Source of the DNA: Lachnospiraceae bacterium
GTDB lineage: Bacteria > Bacillota > Clostridia > Lachnospirales > Lachnospiraceae
Assembly: GCA_017557525.1 (NCBI GenBank)
Contig: JAFYYN010000086.1
Location: forward strand, 1 to 34,021
Direction of reading: 5' to 3'
Length of the DNA: 34,021 nucleotides
Part shown: piece by piece, positions 16,319 to 24,405 of the stretch
How positions within the stretch are numbered: position 1 is the first letter of the stretch
Layout: each line of letters starts with the position of its first letter
Program-made: the position numbers and the translations under genes
Notes under the pieces: generated by a model
What the model saw: only the letters and a program-made list of their open reading frames with translations
Told to the model about the DNA's origin: nothing
The model's database searches: none

Positions 16319-17920
16319 ATGCCAGTTTTAGCACATAACCCCATATTACCCGGGTTTTTCCCTGATCCTTCTGCCTGTGCGGTAGGGGATGACTACTACA
16401 TTGTAAACTCGTCATTTACATATTTCCCCGGTCTGCCCATCCTTCACAGCAAGGATCTGGCTCATTGGGATCAGATAGGAAATGTACTTACACGTGAGTC
16501 CCAGCTGCCCTTAAAGGATGCAGAAGTTTCCCGTGGTCTTTTTGCTCCGACGATACGTTATCATAAGGGTACATTCTACGTAATCTGTACCAATGTTTCC
16601 TTTGGAGGAAATTTTATAGTAACTGCTGATAAGGCGGAGGGTCCATATTCAGAGCCTCATTATATTGAGGGTGCTGACGGTATTGATCCGAGTCTTTTCT
16701 TTGATGATGACGGAAAGTGCTATTACATCGGTACACATCCCAATCCTGAGGGTTGTAAATATGACGGTGACTGGTATATCTATATACAGGAGCTCGATAT
16801 CAAAAATTTTAAGCTTGTAGGTGAGAAGCATAACGTATGGAATGGTGCTATGCGTGGTGTACACTGGCCCGAAGGACCTCATCTTTATAAGAAAGACGGA
16901 TATTATTATATTCTTCATGCAGAGGGTGGTACAGGTCCTGAGCATGCAGTATCAGTAACCAGGAGTAAAGAGGTTTTCGGACCCTATGAGCAGAATTTCT
17001 GCAACCCCATCTTTACTCACAGAAATCTCGGAAAGAGCTATCCTGTGCAATACGTAGGACATGCTGACCTTTTCTCAACTTCTAAGGGAGACTGGTATAT
17101 GGTAATGCTTGCGGTACGTCCAACCCAGGGGTATACAACCATGGGCCGTGAGACCTTTATTGCAGCAGTTACCTGGGAAAATGACTGGCCGGTTGTTAAT
17201 CCAGGACTAGGTCATCTTTCTGATATGCTTAAGATCAAGCTTGACCCTTGTGAACCTGAGGTTGCCAGTTCATCAGAGCCCGGTACCGATAAATATTATG
17301 ATTTCACAAAGATAAAGGAATTTGGTCCCGAAATACTTAAACTCAGAAACCCTGAGCCTGATATGTATGAGCTAATTGAGAACAGAGGTCTGAAATTAAA
17401 ATGCTCAAAGAACCTGATAACCTCTCTGGGAAATGTTTCATACCTTGCAATCCGTCAGGACTGCCACAACTTTGAGATTGGCTGTACCGTCAATACAGAA
17501 AATCTTTGTACAGGTGCATCTGCCGGACTTATCATATTCCAGAACCATAGATTTAATATCAGATTTGAGGTTTCAAACTGGATAGGATATGTTTTGCTTA
17601 ATAAAGATGGCGAGGAGATCAAGTATGAGACCTGTCCTTTGGGAAATATCGCTACAACACTTATTATCCGTGTTATTGGACTAAGAGCTTTCTTCTTTGT
17701 AAGCTCACCGAAGGGCCCCATTTTAGTAGCGGGGAATATTGATATTTCAGCTCTTTCAACAGAGGTTGCTGGAGGTTTTGTAGGCTGTACCTGTGGTATC
17801 TATGCACAGGATTATGATCTTGTACGTGAGATAGATCTCTATGCAGGTTTTAAGGATTTCTATTATAACCGTATGCCAACCACTGATGAAAAACAATACA
17901 TGGAAGAAGATGTACAATAG
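16319..17920 (+). CDS. Glycoside hydrolase family 43, probable beta-xylosidase / alpha-L-arabinofuranosidase
   Basis: A 533-residue enzyme with no signal peptide, so it acts in the cytoplasm on imported oligosaccharides. Residues about 5-310 are the five-bladed propeller: GFFPDPS supplies the general base Asp16, GIDPSLFF the pKa-modulating Asp123 and HWPEGPHLY the general acid Glu185. Residues about 325-525 form a beta-sandwich C-terminal domain like that of two-domain GH43 xylosidases (KYYDFTKIKEFGPEILKLRN onward). Length and the NPILPGFFPDPSA opening fit the xylan 1,4-beta-xylosidase group; whether it prefers xylose or arabinose is not certain. ATG 16319 follows AAAGGAGG. It has its own promoter after the transporter terminator and is followed 12 bases later by the U32-like gene. 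Confidence 0.9.
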   Translation: MPVLAHNPILPGFFPDPSACAVGDDYYIVNSSFTYFPGLPILHSKDLAHWDQIGNVLTRESQLPLKDAEVSRGLFAPTIRYHKGTFYVICTNVSFGGNFIVTADKAEGPYSEPHYIEGADGIDPSLFFDDDGKCYYIGTHPNPEGCKYDGDWYIYIQELDIKNFKLVGEKHNVWNGAMRGVHWPEGPHLYKKDGYYYILHAEGGTGPEHAVSVTRSKEVFGPYEQNFCNPIFTHRNLGKSYPVQYVGHADLFSTSKGDWYMVMLAVRPTQGYTTMGRETFIAAVTWENDWPVVNPGLGHLSDMLKIKLDPCEPEVASSSEPGTDKYYDFTKIKEFGPEILKLRNPEPDMYELIENRGLKLKCSKNLITSLGNVSYLAIRQDCHNFEIGCTVNTENLCTGASAGLIIFQNHRFNIRFEVSNWIGYVLLNKDGEEIKYETCPLGNIATTLIIRVIGLRAFFFVSSPKGPILVAGNIDISALSTEVAGGFVGCTCGIYAQDYDLVREIDLYAGFKDFYYNRMPTTDEKQYMEEDVQ

Positions 17921-17932
17921 GGAGGAACCATC

Positions 17933-19111
17933 ATGCCTAAGAAAGAAACAGAATCTACAGATGTAGTAAAGAAAGAAACCCCAAAAACAGCTAAGACAAC
18001 TACAAAGACTGCATCAAAGTCTGAAACAAAAACAGCGGCTAAATCAACAACTAAGTCAACAGCTAAGACCGGAGCTAAAAATATAGTTGATATAACTAAA
18101 AAGACGGAAACCAAAAAGACAACTAAGAAAACTACCAAAAAGCAGGCAGATCCTAATATGAAGATAAGATTCCATCTGCCGGGTCTGCGCTATAACTATC
18201 CTCTCAATATGTTCTGGGTAAGCATGATGAAGACTTATCCTCATTTCTTTAAGGAAAATATTGAGATAGGTTCTTTCTTTGGTTGCTTTCCTTTTGCACT
18301 GTGGAACGGCGGAAGACTTATCATCCACGATCAGTGTGATGAGGAATTTATCGTTAACGTTGTTAAATCCATAAACAAAGAAGGCATCCCTGTACGTTAT
18401 ACCTTCACCAATCCCGTACTTACAGAAGAGGATGTACATGATCCTTACTGCAATTTCTGTATGAAGGCTGCTGACAACGGGATGAACGAGGTCATGGTTT
18501 TTTCTCCAATCTTAGAGAAATATATTCGTGAAAACTATCCTTCATACAAGATCAACAGCAGTACCTGTAAGGAAATCAAGAATGTTGATGACTTAAATGC
18601 TGAGATTGAAAAGGATTATAAGTATGTAGTTCTTGATTATAATCTGAACAATCAGTGGGATATGATCGAGGGTCTTAAGCATCCAGAAAAGCTTGAGGTT
18701 CTTGTAAATACTCTCTGTGTGCCTGCATGTCCGAGACGTGGTGAGCATTATCGCTACATCGGTGAGATGGAGAAAAAGGTTTATGAAAACAGAAAGCTTC
18801 CTCTCGACAAGCAGGAAAAGATTGTTGATACCTGGAGATGTGAGTACGGTGAGTATAATTTCTTATACAAGATCATGAATTATCCTACTTTTATCTCTAA
18901 TGAGATGATCCAGAATGAATATCTGCCGAGAGGTATCAATAACTTTAAGATTGAAGGGCGTACTGCAAATCTGTTCTCACTTATTGAGACTTACTGCTAT
19001 TACATGATCAAGCCTGAGTATATCGGTGAGGCAAGAGTTAGGTTGCTGACCAACCTGCAGGCTTCACACATCGTGCAGGTAAATAAGCCGCGTCCTTCGC
19101 ATTGGCCGTGA
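17933..19111 (+). CDS. U32-peptidase-like protein A with a Lys/Thr-rich N-terminal tail
   Basis: A 392-residue protein and the first of three paralogs in the window. Residues 1-75 are low complexity, made mostly of Lys, Thr, Ala and Ser (KTAKTTTKTASKSETK and similar). From residue 76 it aligns with the other two: FHLPGLRYNYPLN, GSFFGCFPFALWNGGR, YCNFCMKAADNGMNEV, then C262 and C266 in LCVPACPRRGEHY, and NNFKIEGR. The last motif is like the KIEGR signature of U32 proteins, a TIM-barrel group that includes Fe-S-dependent RNA and ubiquinone hydroxylation factors. The usual U32 Cys signature is absent and is replaced by CxxxCPxRxxHY. GGAGG precedes ATG 17933, 12 bases after GH43. Function unknown. 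Confidence 0.7.
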   Translation: MPKKETESTDVVKKETPKTAKTTTKTASKSETKTAAKSTTKSTAKTGAKNIVDITKKTETKKTTKKTTKKQADPNMKIRFHLPGLRYNYPLNMFWVSMMKTYPHFFKENIEIGSFFGCFPFALWNGGRLIIHDQCDEEFIVNVVKSINKEGIPVRYTFTNPVLTEEDVHDPYCNFCMKAADNGMNEVMVFSPILEKYIRENYPSYKINSSTCKEIKNVDDLNAEIEKDYKYVVLDYNLNNQWDMIEGLKHPEKLEVLVNTLCVPACPRRGEHYRYIGEMEKKVYENRKLPLDKQEKIVDTWRCEYGEYNFLYKIMNYPTFISNEMIQNEYLPRGINNFKIEGRTANLFSLIETYCYYMIKPEYIGEARVRLLTNLQASHIVQVNKPRPSHWP

Positions 19112-19128
19112 TAATTACGCATATCCAC

Positions 19129-19335
19129 GGTGCGGTGTCGACAGATAATTTCGTCTCGCGCTATGGCTGGGATTTGCGATGATCGGTGATATAGAAGGTT
19201 GAAGTATTTGACTAGGGTTTCTTGTAAGCACGCAAATCCCAGTTGACATTTTCGCAGCACGCAAACCCAGCGTGCTATGAGTGCGAAAACGTCAATTGGA
19301 AAGCGCGAGCTGAAACAATCTGCCAGCACCGCACC
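19129..19335. repeat. 207-bp element with 34-bp terminal inverted repeats and two internal hairpin arms (MITE-like or structured RNA)
   Basis: The gap 19112-19414 holds this element and little else. The ends 19129-19162 (starting GGTGCGGTG) and 19302-19335 (ending CACCGCACC) are reverse complements at about 26 of 34 positions. Inside, CTGGGATTTGCG (19167-19178) pairs perfectly with CGCAAATCCCAG (19231-19242), closing a 52-base loop. Next, TTGACATTTTCGCA (19243-19256) pairs with TGCGAAAACGTCAA (19282-19295) with one mismatch. Within that arm GCACGC pairs with GCGTGC around a 7-base loop. The result is a three-way junction in DNA or RNA. I see no transposase gene. A clear target-site duplication was not found. 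Confidence 0.7.
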
Positions 19336-19366
19336 TAGCTTATGGTAAATTCAAATAATTTAAATA

Positions 19367-19372
19367 TATAAT
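19367..19372 (+). promoter_or_regulatory. Possible -10 box for the oligoendopeptidase gene
   Basis: A consensus TATAAT lies 42 bases before the pepF-like start, but the matching -35 position (GGTAAA) is poor and the surroundings are all A/T. Confidence 0.3.
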
Positions 19373-19414
19373 ATGTTTCAACAATGAATAAAAGATGTAT
19401 AGGGGAATATAAAT

Positions 19415-21208
19415 ATGGCAAAACAGTTACCCAAAAGAAGCGAAGTAAAAGTAGAAGATACCTGGGATCTTACCGCTTTGTTTGAAAACGAAGATGCGTT
19501 TGAAAACGCTATAAAGAAGGTCCAGGATTTAGTAGAAGAGGTTTGCAAATACGAAGGCAAAGAGTGCGACTCTGCAGAAAACCTCCTTGCATGCGCCAAG
19601 CTTTCGGATGAGATTTTCTCACTCCTTGAGCGTGTATACAGCTATGCTTCAAAGCTTTATGATGTGGATACCGGAGATTCTTCAGCGCTCGCTAGGATTT
19701 CAAAGGTTAAGATGCTGTATGTTAAGATTATGGAAAAGACAGCTTTCTTGACTTCTGAAATCGGTGATGCTGATGAGGAGCTTATTTACAGTTTCTTAGA
19801 CAGAAATAAAGAGCTTGAAGTTTACAGACGTGATTTAAGTCTTATTTTCCGTAACAAGCCTCATAAGCTTTCTAAAGAAATGGAACAGCTGCTTGCGGCG
19901 TCACAAAATGCTACAGATGTTCAGAGTGAAGCTTTCTCGGTACTCAGCAATGCCGATATGGAGTTTGGTGAGATCAAGGATTCTGACGGTGAGATGGTTA
20001 AGATCAGTCAGGGACGTTATATTTCTTTAGTTAGCGAAGCTGACAGACGTGTGCGTGAGGATGCTTATAAAACATATTATGCATCATACAAAAAGCTTAG
20101 GAACACTTTTGCTTCCCTGTATTATGGTCAGGTGAAAAAACTATGTTTCTATGCAAATGCTAGAAAATATGACTCTACGCTTGATGCTGCACTTTTTAAT
20201 AATGAGATACCTGTTTCTGTATATGAAAACCTTATAGAGGCAGTTCATCAGAATTTAGATAAGCTTCATAGATATGTTGATATCAGGAAAAAGTGCCTCG
20301 GCGTTGACACCTTTAAGATGTATGATATTTATCCTCCTATGGTTAAGGACGTTAAGGTTAAATATACCTACGAAGAGGGTAAGGCTATAATCATGGAAGC
20401 CTTAAAGCCCATGGGTGAGGAATATCTTAAGGTTGTTCAGGAGGCTTTTGATAACCGTTGGATTGATGTTTACGAAAACGAGAACAAGCGCTCAGGTGCA
20501 TATTCTTCAACAGTTTTCGGCGTTCATCCTTATATGCTGCTTAACTTTGACGGTAAGCTCGATGACGTATTTACGGTTATTCATGAAATGGGTCATTCCA
20601 TGCATTCATATTATTCAGATAAGACGCAGCCCTTTGTATATTCTGATTACAAGATCTTTGTTGCAGAGGTTGCTTCGACCTGTAATGAGATCCTGTTACT
20701 AAAATATATGCTTTCTAAGACTACCGATAAAAATGAGAGAGCATATCTGTTAAATCATTACATGGATATGTTTAAGGGTACATTGTTCCGTCAGACTCAG
20801 TTTGCTGAGTTTGAGCTTACAACCAATAAGATGGTTGAAAACGGACAGCCCCTAACTGCAGAATCCCTTTGCAAGACCTATGATGATATTAACAGAAAAT
20901 ACTATGGAGATAACGTAGAATACGACGAAGAGATTTCCTATGAGTGGGAAAGAATTCCTCATTTCTACTACAATTTCTATGTATATCAGTACGCTACAAG
21001 CTTCTGTGCTTCAGTAGCAATTGCTGAGAAAATACTGAGTGATCCGTCATTCGTTTCAAAATATATTGACTTCCTTTCAGGCGGATGCAGTGCATCCCCT
21101 ATCGATTTGTTAAAGAAAGTCGATGTTAATGTTGAAAATCCTGAGTATATCAATACTGCCCTCAAGGTTATGGACGAAGTGATGGATGAGTTTGAGAAGT
21201 TAATCTGA
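19415..21208 (+). CDS. pepF: Oligoendopeptidase F, M3 family zinc metallopeptidase
   Basis: A 597-residue cytoplasmic peptidase that cleaves short peptides, usually 7-17 residues long in this family. The zinc site is plain: H390-E391-M-G-H394 with the third ligand Glu418 in FVAEVAST. The N-terminal helical region (ALFENEDAFENAIKKV, YSYASKLYDVDTGD) and the C-terminal SCxxxI helices (ATSFCASVAIAEKILS, LKKVDVNVENPEYI) are those of PepF. Length fits the usual 590-605. ATG 19415 follows AGGGGA. It is preceded by the 207-bp element and followed after 69 bases by metA, with no terminator between. Confidence 0.93.
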   Translation: MAKQLPKRSEVKVEDTWDLTALFENEDAFENAIKKVQDLVEEVCKYEGKECDSAENLLACAKLSDEIFSLLERVYSYASKLYDVDTGDSSALARISKVKMLYVKIMEKTAFLTSEIGDADEELIYSFLDRNKELEVYRRDLSLIFRNKPHKLSKEMEQLLAASQNATDVQSEAFSVLSNADMEFGEIKDSDGEMVKISQGRYISLVSEADRRVREDAYKTYYASYKKLRNTFASLYYGQVKKLCFYANARKYDSTLDAALFNNEIPVSVYENLIEAVHQNLDKLHRYVDIRKKCLGVDTFKMYDIYPPMVKDVKVKYTYEEGKAIIMEALKPMGEEYLKVVQEAFDNRWIDVYENENKRSGAYSSTVFGVHPYMLLNFDGKLDDVFTVIHEMGHSMHSYYSDKTQPFVYSDYKIFVAEVASTCNEILLLKYMLSKTTDKNERAYLLNHYMDMFKGTLFRQTQFAEFELTTNKMVENGQPLTAESLCKTYDDINRKYYGDNVEYDEEISYEWERIPHFYYNFYVYQYATSFCASVAIAEKILSDPSFVSKYIDFLSGGCSASPIDLLKKVDVNVENPEYINTALKVMDEVMDEFEKLI

Positions 21209-21226
21209 ATTTTCATTAGAGATAAT

Positions 21227-21248
21227 CAGAGGGACGGTTCTTTGATTG
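21227..21248 (+). repeat. Copy of the GGGACGGTTCTTTG dispersed motif
   Basis: The stretch around CAGAGGGACGGTTCTTTGAT sits in the 69-base gap between the oligoendopeptidase and metA. It shares GGGACGGTTCTT with copies at 23374, 26002 and 34005. Confidence 0.6.
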
Positions 21249-21277
21249 AAAAAAAATAAAGAATGGAGTTGATTTAA

Positions 21278-22198
21278 ATGCCGATAAGAGTTCAAAATGA
21301 CCTGCCAGCAAAAAAGGTAATGGAAGAGGAGAATATATTTGTGATGGACGAAAATCGTGCCATGTCACAGGATATTCGTGCGCTTGAAATAGGAATCTTG
21401 AACCTTATGCCTTTAAAGGAAGCAACCGAGGTACAGCTGCTCCGTTCACTTTCTAACACACCTTTGCAGGTAAACCTTACATTCCTTACAACTTCGACAT
21501 ATGTTGGAAAGAATACCGCAAAGAGCCACTTAGATCAGTTTTATCTTACTTTTGAGGAGATAAAGAATAAAAAGCTTGACGGGCTTATCATTACAGGTGC
21601 GCCTGTTGAAATGATGGAATTTGAAGAAGTTGCATACTGGAAAGAGCTCTGTGACATCATGGAGTGGTCAAAAAGCCATGTAACCTCAACTCTTCATATC
21701 TGCTGGGGAGCACAGGCAGGAATTTATTATCATTACGGGATAAACAAGATTGCTCTTCCTCAGAAAATGTTCGGAGTATTCCCTCATAATGTTCATCACA
21801 GGAAAGAGCCCTTTGTACGTGGCTTTGACGATGTATTTTATATTCCTCACAGCCGTCACACAACTATCGATCCTAAAGAGGTATGGGCTGATGACAGGCT
21901 GACTGTACTTGCAGATTCACCGGAAGCGGGTATCTGTATGGTACTTGCAAAAGAGGGACGTCAGGTATTTGTATTCGGACACCCCGAGTATGACAGGATG
22001 ACTCTCGACCAGGAATACAAGCGTGACCTTGGAAAGGGTCTTGATATCCAGATACCGAAGAACTACTATCCAAACGACGATCCTGAGCAAAAGCCGTTAC
22101 TTACCTGGCGTGCACATGCCAACACCATGTATACAAACTGGCTGAATTATTATGTATATCAGGCTACACCTTACGATGTAGAGTCAATCGGAATCTGA
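21278..22198 (+). CDS. metA: Homoserine O-acyltransferase MetA, predicted acetyl-CoA-dependent
   Basis: A 306-residue cytoplasmic enzyme that acylates homoserine as the first committed step to methionine. The catalytic triad is visible at the E. coli numbering: Cys142 in HICWGAQAG, His235 and Glu237 in FGHPEYD. Residue 111 is Glu (ITGAPVE), whereas the succinyl-CoA enzyme of E. coli has Gly there; in MetA proteins Glu111 is associated with acetyl-CoA, so the product is probably O-acetylhomoserine although automatic names will say succinyltransferase. GGAG precedes ATG 21278. No SAM riboswitch or T-box was seen in the 69-base upstream gap, so its regulation must come from elsewhere. Confidence 0.93.
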   Translation: MPIRVQNDLPAKKVMEEENIFVMDENRAMSQDIRALEIGILNLMPLKEATEVQLLRSLSNTPLQVNLTFLTTSTYVGKNTAKSHLDQFYLTFEEIKNKKLDGLIITGAPVEMMEFEEVAYWKELCDIMEWSKSHVTSTLHICWGAQAGIYYHYGINKIALPQKMFGVFPHNVHHRKEPFVRGFDDVFYIPHSRHTTIDPKEVWADDRLTVLADSPEAGICMVLAKEGRQVFVFGHPEYDRMTLDQEYKRDLGKGLDIQIPKNYYPNDDPEQKPLLTWRAHANTMYTNWLNYYVYQATPYDVESIGI

Positions 22199-22273
22199 TC
22201 TGGTTTTAAATATTTCATTTGTAGTATTCAACACGCAGACTGATATATTTAAGATGCATCAGGAGGTTGGATT

Positions 22274-23377
22274 ATGGGCGGAAGAGCAGAAAGAAAATCC
22301 GGCATAGAGCTTTTACGTATTTTTGCCGCTTGTGGAGTCATAGTACTTCATTATAACAACGGTAAGATCGGCGGAGGATTTGCTGTAGTTGAAGAAGGCA
22401 GTCTTAATGAAGCAATAATGACCTTATTCGAATCATTATTTATCTGTGCGGTAAATCTGTATGTTCTTATATCAGGATATTTCATGAGAGACTCTATGAA
22501 AAGAGATCTTTTAAAACCTGTGCAGCTTCTTGCCCAGTTTTTTATATTTGAGTCAATCTTTTTCCTGATAAAAGAAATCCCTCATTTAACTGAGCAGGAG
22601 AATATATTTAAGACACTGGTCTCATATTATACTCCCAGCTACTGGTTTGTATTTATTTACATAACTTTATACATAGTTTCTCCTTACATAAATTTTGTCT
22701 GGAAGAAGCTTGATAAGAAAAATAAAAGGATCCTGCTGTATTTTGTCGTTGGATTATTCAGCATTTTATCTATAATAACAGATATGTTCCAATATTATTA
22801 TAACGACAAGGTATATGGATTAAGTTTTATCAACATCTACGGTTCTTCTGAAGGATACACGATTGTTAACTTTGTACTAATGTATCTGATAGGCTGTTAC
22901 CTAAAAGAACTGGAAGAGGAAGGCAGAAAATATAACAGTCTCAAGTTATTTCTTTTACTGGTTGTAAATATCTTTGTCATTTTCGGCTGGATAATGCTCG
23001 ACCGGTTTATAACAGGAAACAATATATTTGCGACTCCGGCAATTAATTACAACAATCCGCTTGTAATTACTGCCGCAATACTGCTGTTTTTGTTATTCAA
23101 GAATATAAATATTGGCAGTAACAAGATAATAAACAAACTTGCCGAGGCATCGTTCCCGGCTTATCTGATCCACATTAATCTGCTGGAATATTGTGGTATT
23201 AAGGATATTGTAAACGGAAATACTGCTTTGCTTATCCTGCATATTATCGGGTCAGCGATAATACTCTACATGATAAGCTTCGCAATCTTTATAGTTTATG
23301 ATTTAATTACCAAGCCTGTATTTAAGAGTATTTCCGGTAAATGGAAAAAGAGAAGGTATATTAATTTAAATATGTGA
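22274..23377 (+). CDS. Acyltransferase family 3 multi-spanning membrane protein
   Basis: A 367-residue integral membrane protein with about ten hydrophobic segments. The opening (SGIELLRIFAACGVIVLHY) is the hallmark first helix of acyltransferase-3 proteins, with the His at its end. The final helices are preceded by FPAYLIHINLLEY, also typical (YLIH). These enzymes usually move acetyl or succinyl groups onto cell-surface sugars. GGAGG precedes ATG 22274. The stop codon overlaps the first bases of a dispersed repeat at 23374. Substrate unknown; no cell-wall or capsule gene cluster surrounds it. Confidence 0.88.
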   Translation: MGGRAERKSGIELLRIFAACGVIVLHYNNGKIGGGFAVVEEGSLNEAIMTLFESLFICAVNLYVLISGYFMRDSMKRDLLKPVQLLAQFFIFESIFFLIKEIPHLTEQENIFKTLVSYYTPSYWFVFIYITLYIVSPYINFVWKKLDKKNKRILLYFVVGLFSILSIITDMFQYYYNDKVYGLSFINIYGSSEGYTIVNFVLMYLIGCYLKELEEEGRKYNSLKLFLLLVVNIFVIFGWIMLDRFITGNNIFATPAINYNNPLVITAAILLFLLFKNINIGSNKIINKLAEASFPAYLIHINLLEYCGIKDIVNGNTALLILHIIGSAIILYMISFAIFIVYDLITKPVFKSISGKWKKRRYINLNM

Positions 23378-23437
23378 CAAGGGGACGGTTCTTCTGTCAC
23401 TAAAGCATATGATATGCGGAACGAAGAACCGGGTGAG
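23374..23437 (+). repeat. GGGGACGGTTCTTC repeat with an inverted partner, forming a large hairpin
   Basis: The core GTGACAAGGGGACGGTTCTT begins at 23374 and ends with TGTCAC at 23400, so GTGACA/TGTCAC flank it. CGGTTCTTC (23386-23394) pairs with GAAGAACCG (23423-23431), and the loop contains a second hairpin GCATA-TGA-TATGC (23405-23417). This inverted pairing is like REP-type elements. It overlaps the acyltransferase stop and reaches the ribosome site of the next gene. Confidence 0.65.
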
Positions 23438-23443
23438 AAATCT

Positions 23444-24370
23444 ATGGAAAAAGTATATTGGCATCTGCCGGGTTTTTGTTATTTCTATAAATTGAATACT
23501 CAGATCATAAAACTCTTACGCAAGTACCCTGAGAAATTTAATGATGGTTACGAGATCGGAAGCGTTTACGGTACATTCCCCGGAGCTATCTGGAATGGCG
23601 GTAGGGCAGTATTCGGTGTAATGTCTAAGAAAGACATAAAGCTGGTACTGGACAACTATAATAATCTTGGTGTGCCGGTACGTTTTACCTGGACAAACTC
23701 TATCCTTGAGGAAAAGCACATAAATGATACATATTGTAACCTCATTATGGAGCTTGCCAATAACGGAAAAAACCAGGTGCTTGTAAACAGACCGGTATTA
23801 GAGGAATATCTGAGAAATACATTTAAATCAGTTAATAAAGTTATAGCTGGAGGTTATGCCTCATACATGCAGCAGTTTGGTAAGGCAGCATCCGGCTTTG
23901 CATTCATTTCCTCAACCACCAAGCGCTTAACCGACATAGAATCAGTAAAAAAAGAGCTGGAAGGTGACTATGCACTCGTAGTCCTTGACTATGATCTTAA
24001 CTGTGATGAACTCACACTCAAAGCACTTGAGCCCTACGCAGACAGGCTTGAGATACTTGTGGATGAAATTTGTTACCCGCACTGTCCTAAGCGTAAAGAC
24101 CATTATGCAGATGAGTCTCTGATGCAGCTAACTTTTGATAAGGACACCCGTTATGAGTGTACTAATAAAATGACAAAACCTTCATTTGCTGAAGCAATGA
24201 AACGCCCTCATTTTATAGGAAACGACAAGCTGCCTCAGTATATCGAGAGAGGTTACCGTAACTTTAAGATAGTAGGCCGCGGCTTACCGCAGGATATGGT
24301 ACTTGAATCGTATCTATACTATCTTGTAAAACCGGAGTTTAGGGAGTTTATAAAATCTCAGTTGGTTTAA
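23444..24370 (+). CDS. U32-peptidase-like protein B
   Basis: A 308-residue protein, second of three paralogs. I chose ATG 23444 (MEKVYWHLPG) because it aligns with the start of paralog C; an in-frame ATG at 23414 lies inside the upstream repeat hairpin. GGTGAG (23432-23437) is the likely ribosome site. Conserved blocks are YWHLPGFCYFYKLN, GSVYGTFPGAIWNGGR, DTYCNLIMELANNGKNQVLV, C210/C214 in EICYPHCPKRKDHY, a later Cys in RYECTNK and RNFKIVGRG. Compared with paralog C it has about 22 extra residues (around IAGGYASYMQQFGKAASG). The KIxGR motif links it to the U32 TIM-barrel group; function unknown. Confidence 0.75.
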   Translation: MEKVYWHLPGFCYFYKLNTQIIKLLRKYPEKFNDGYEIGSVYGTFPGAIWNGGRAVFGVMSKKDIKLVLDNYNNLGVPVRFTWTNSILEEKHINDTYCNLIMELANNGKNQVLVNRPVLEEYLRNTFKSVNKVIAGGYASYMQQFGKAASGFAFISSTTKRLTDIESVKKELEGDYALVVLDYDLNCDELTLKALEPYADRLEILVDEICYPHCPKRKDHYADESLMQLTFDKDTRYECTNKMTKPSFAEAMKRPHFIGNDKLPQYIERGYRNFKIVGRGLPQDMVLESYLYYLVKPEFREFIKSQLV

Positions 24371-24405
24371 AAATCTCGCTAGTTAGTTTCAGGAGTTGTT
24401 GCATC

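Noticed and set aside
19000-19329. A - strand open frame of 109 codons over the 207-bp element
   Set aside because: It runs through both inverted ends and part of the U32-like gene, with no ribosome site or known motif; the inverted-repeat structure explains the sequence better.
21209-21277. SAM riboswitch before metA
   Set aside because: The gap is only 69 bases, too short for a full SAM-I element with terminator, and contains the dispersed repeat instead.
23414-23443. ATG 23414 as start of U32-like protein B
   Set aside because: It lies inside the repeat hairpin, has no ribosome site and adds residues that the paralog does not have.
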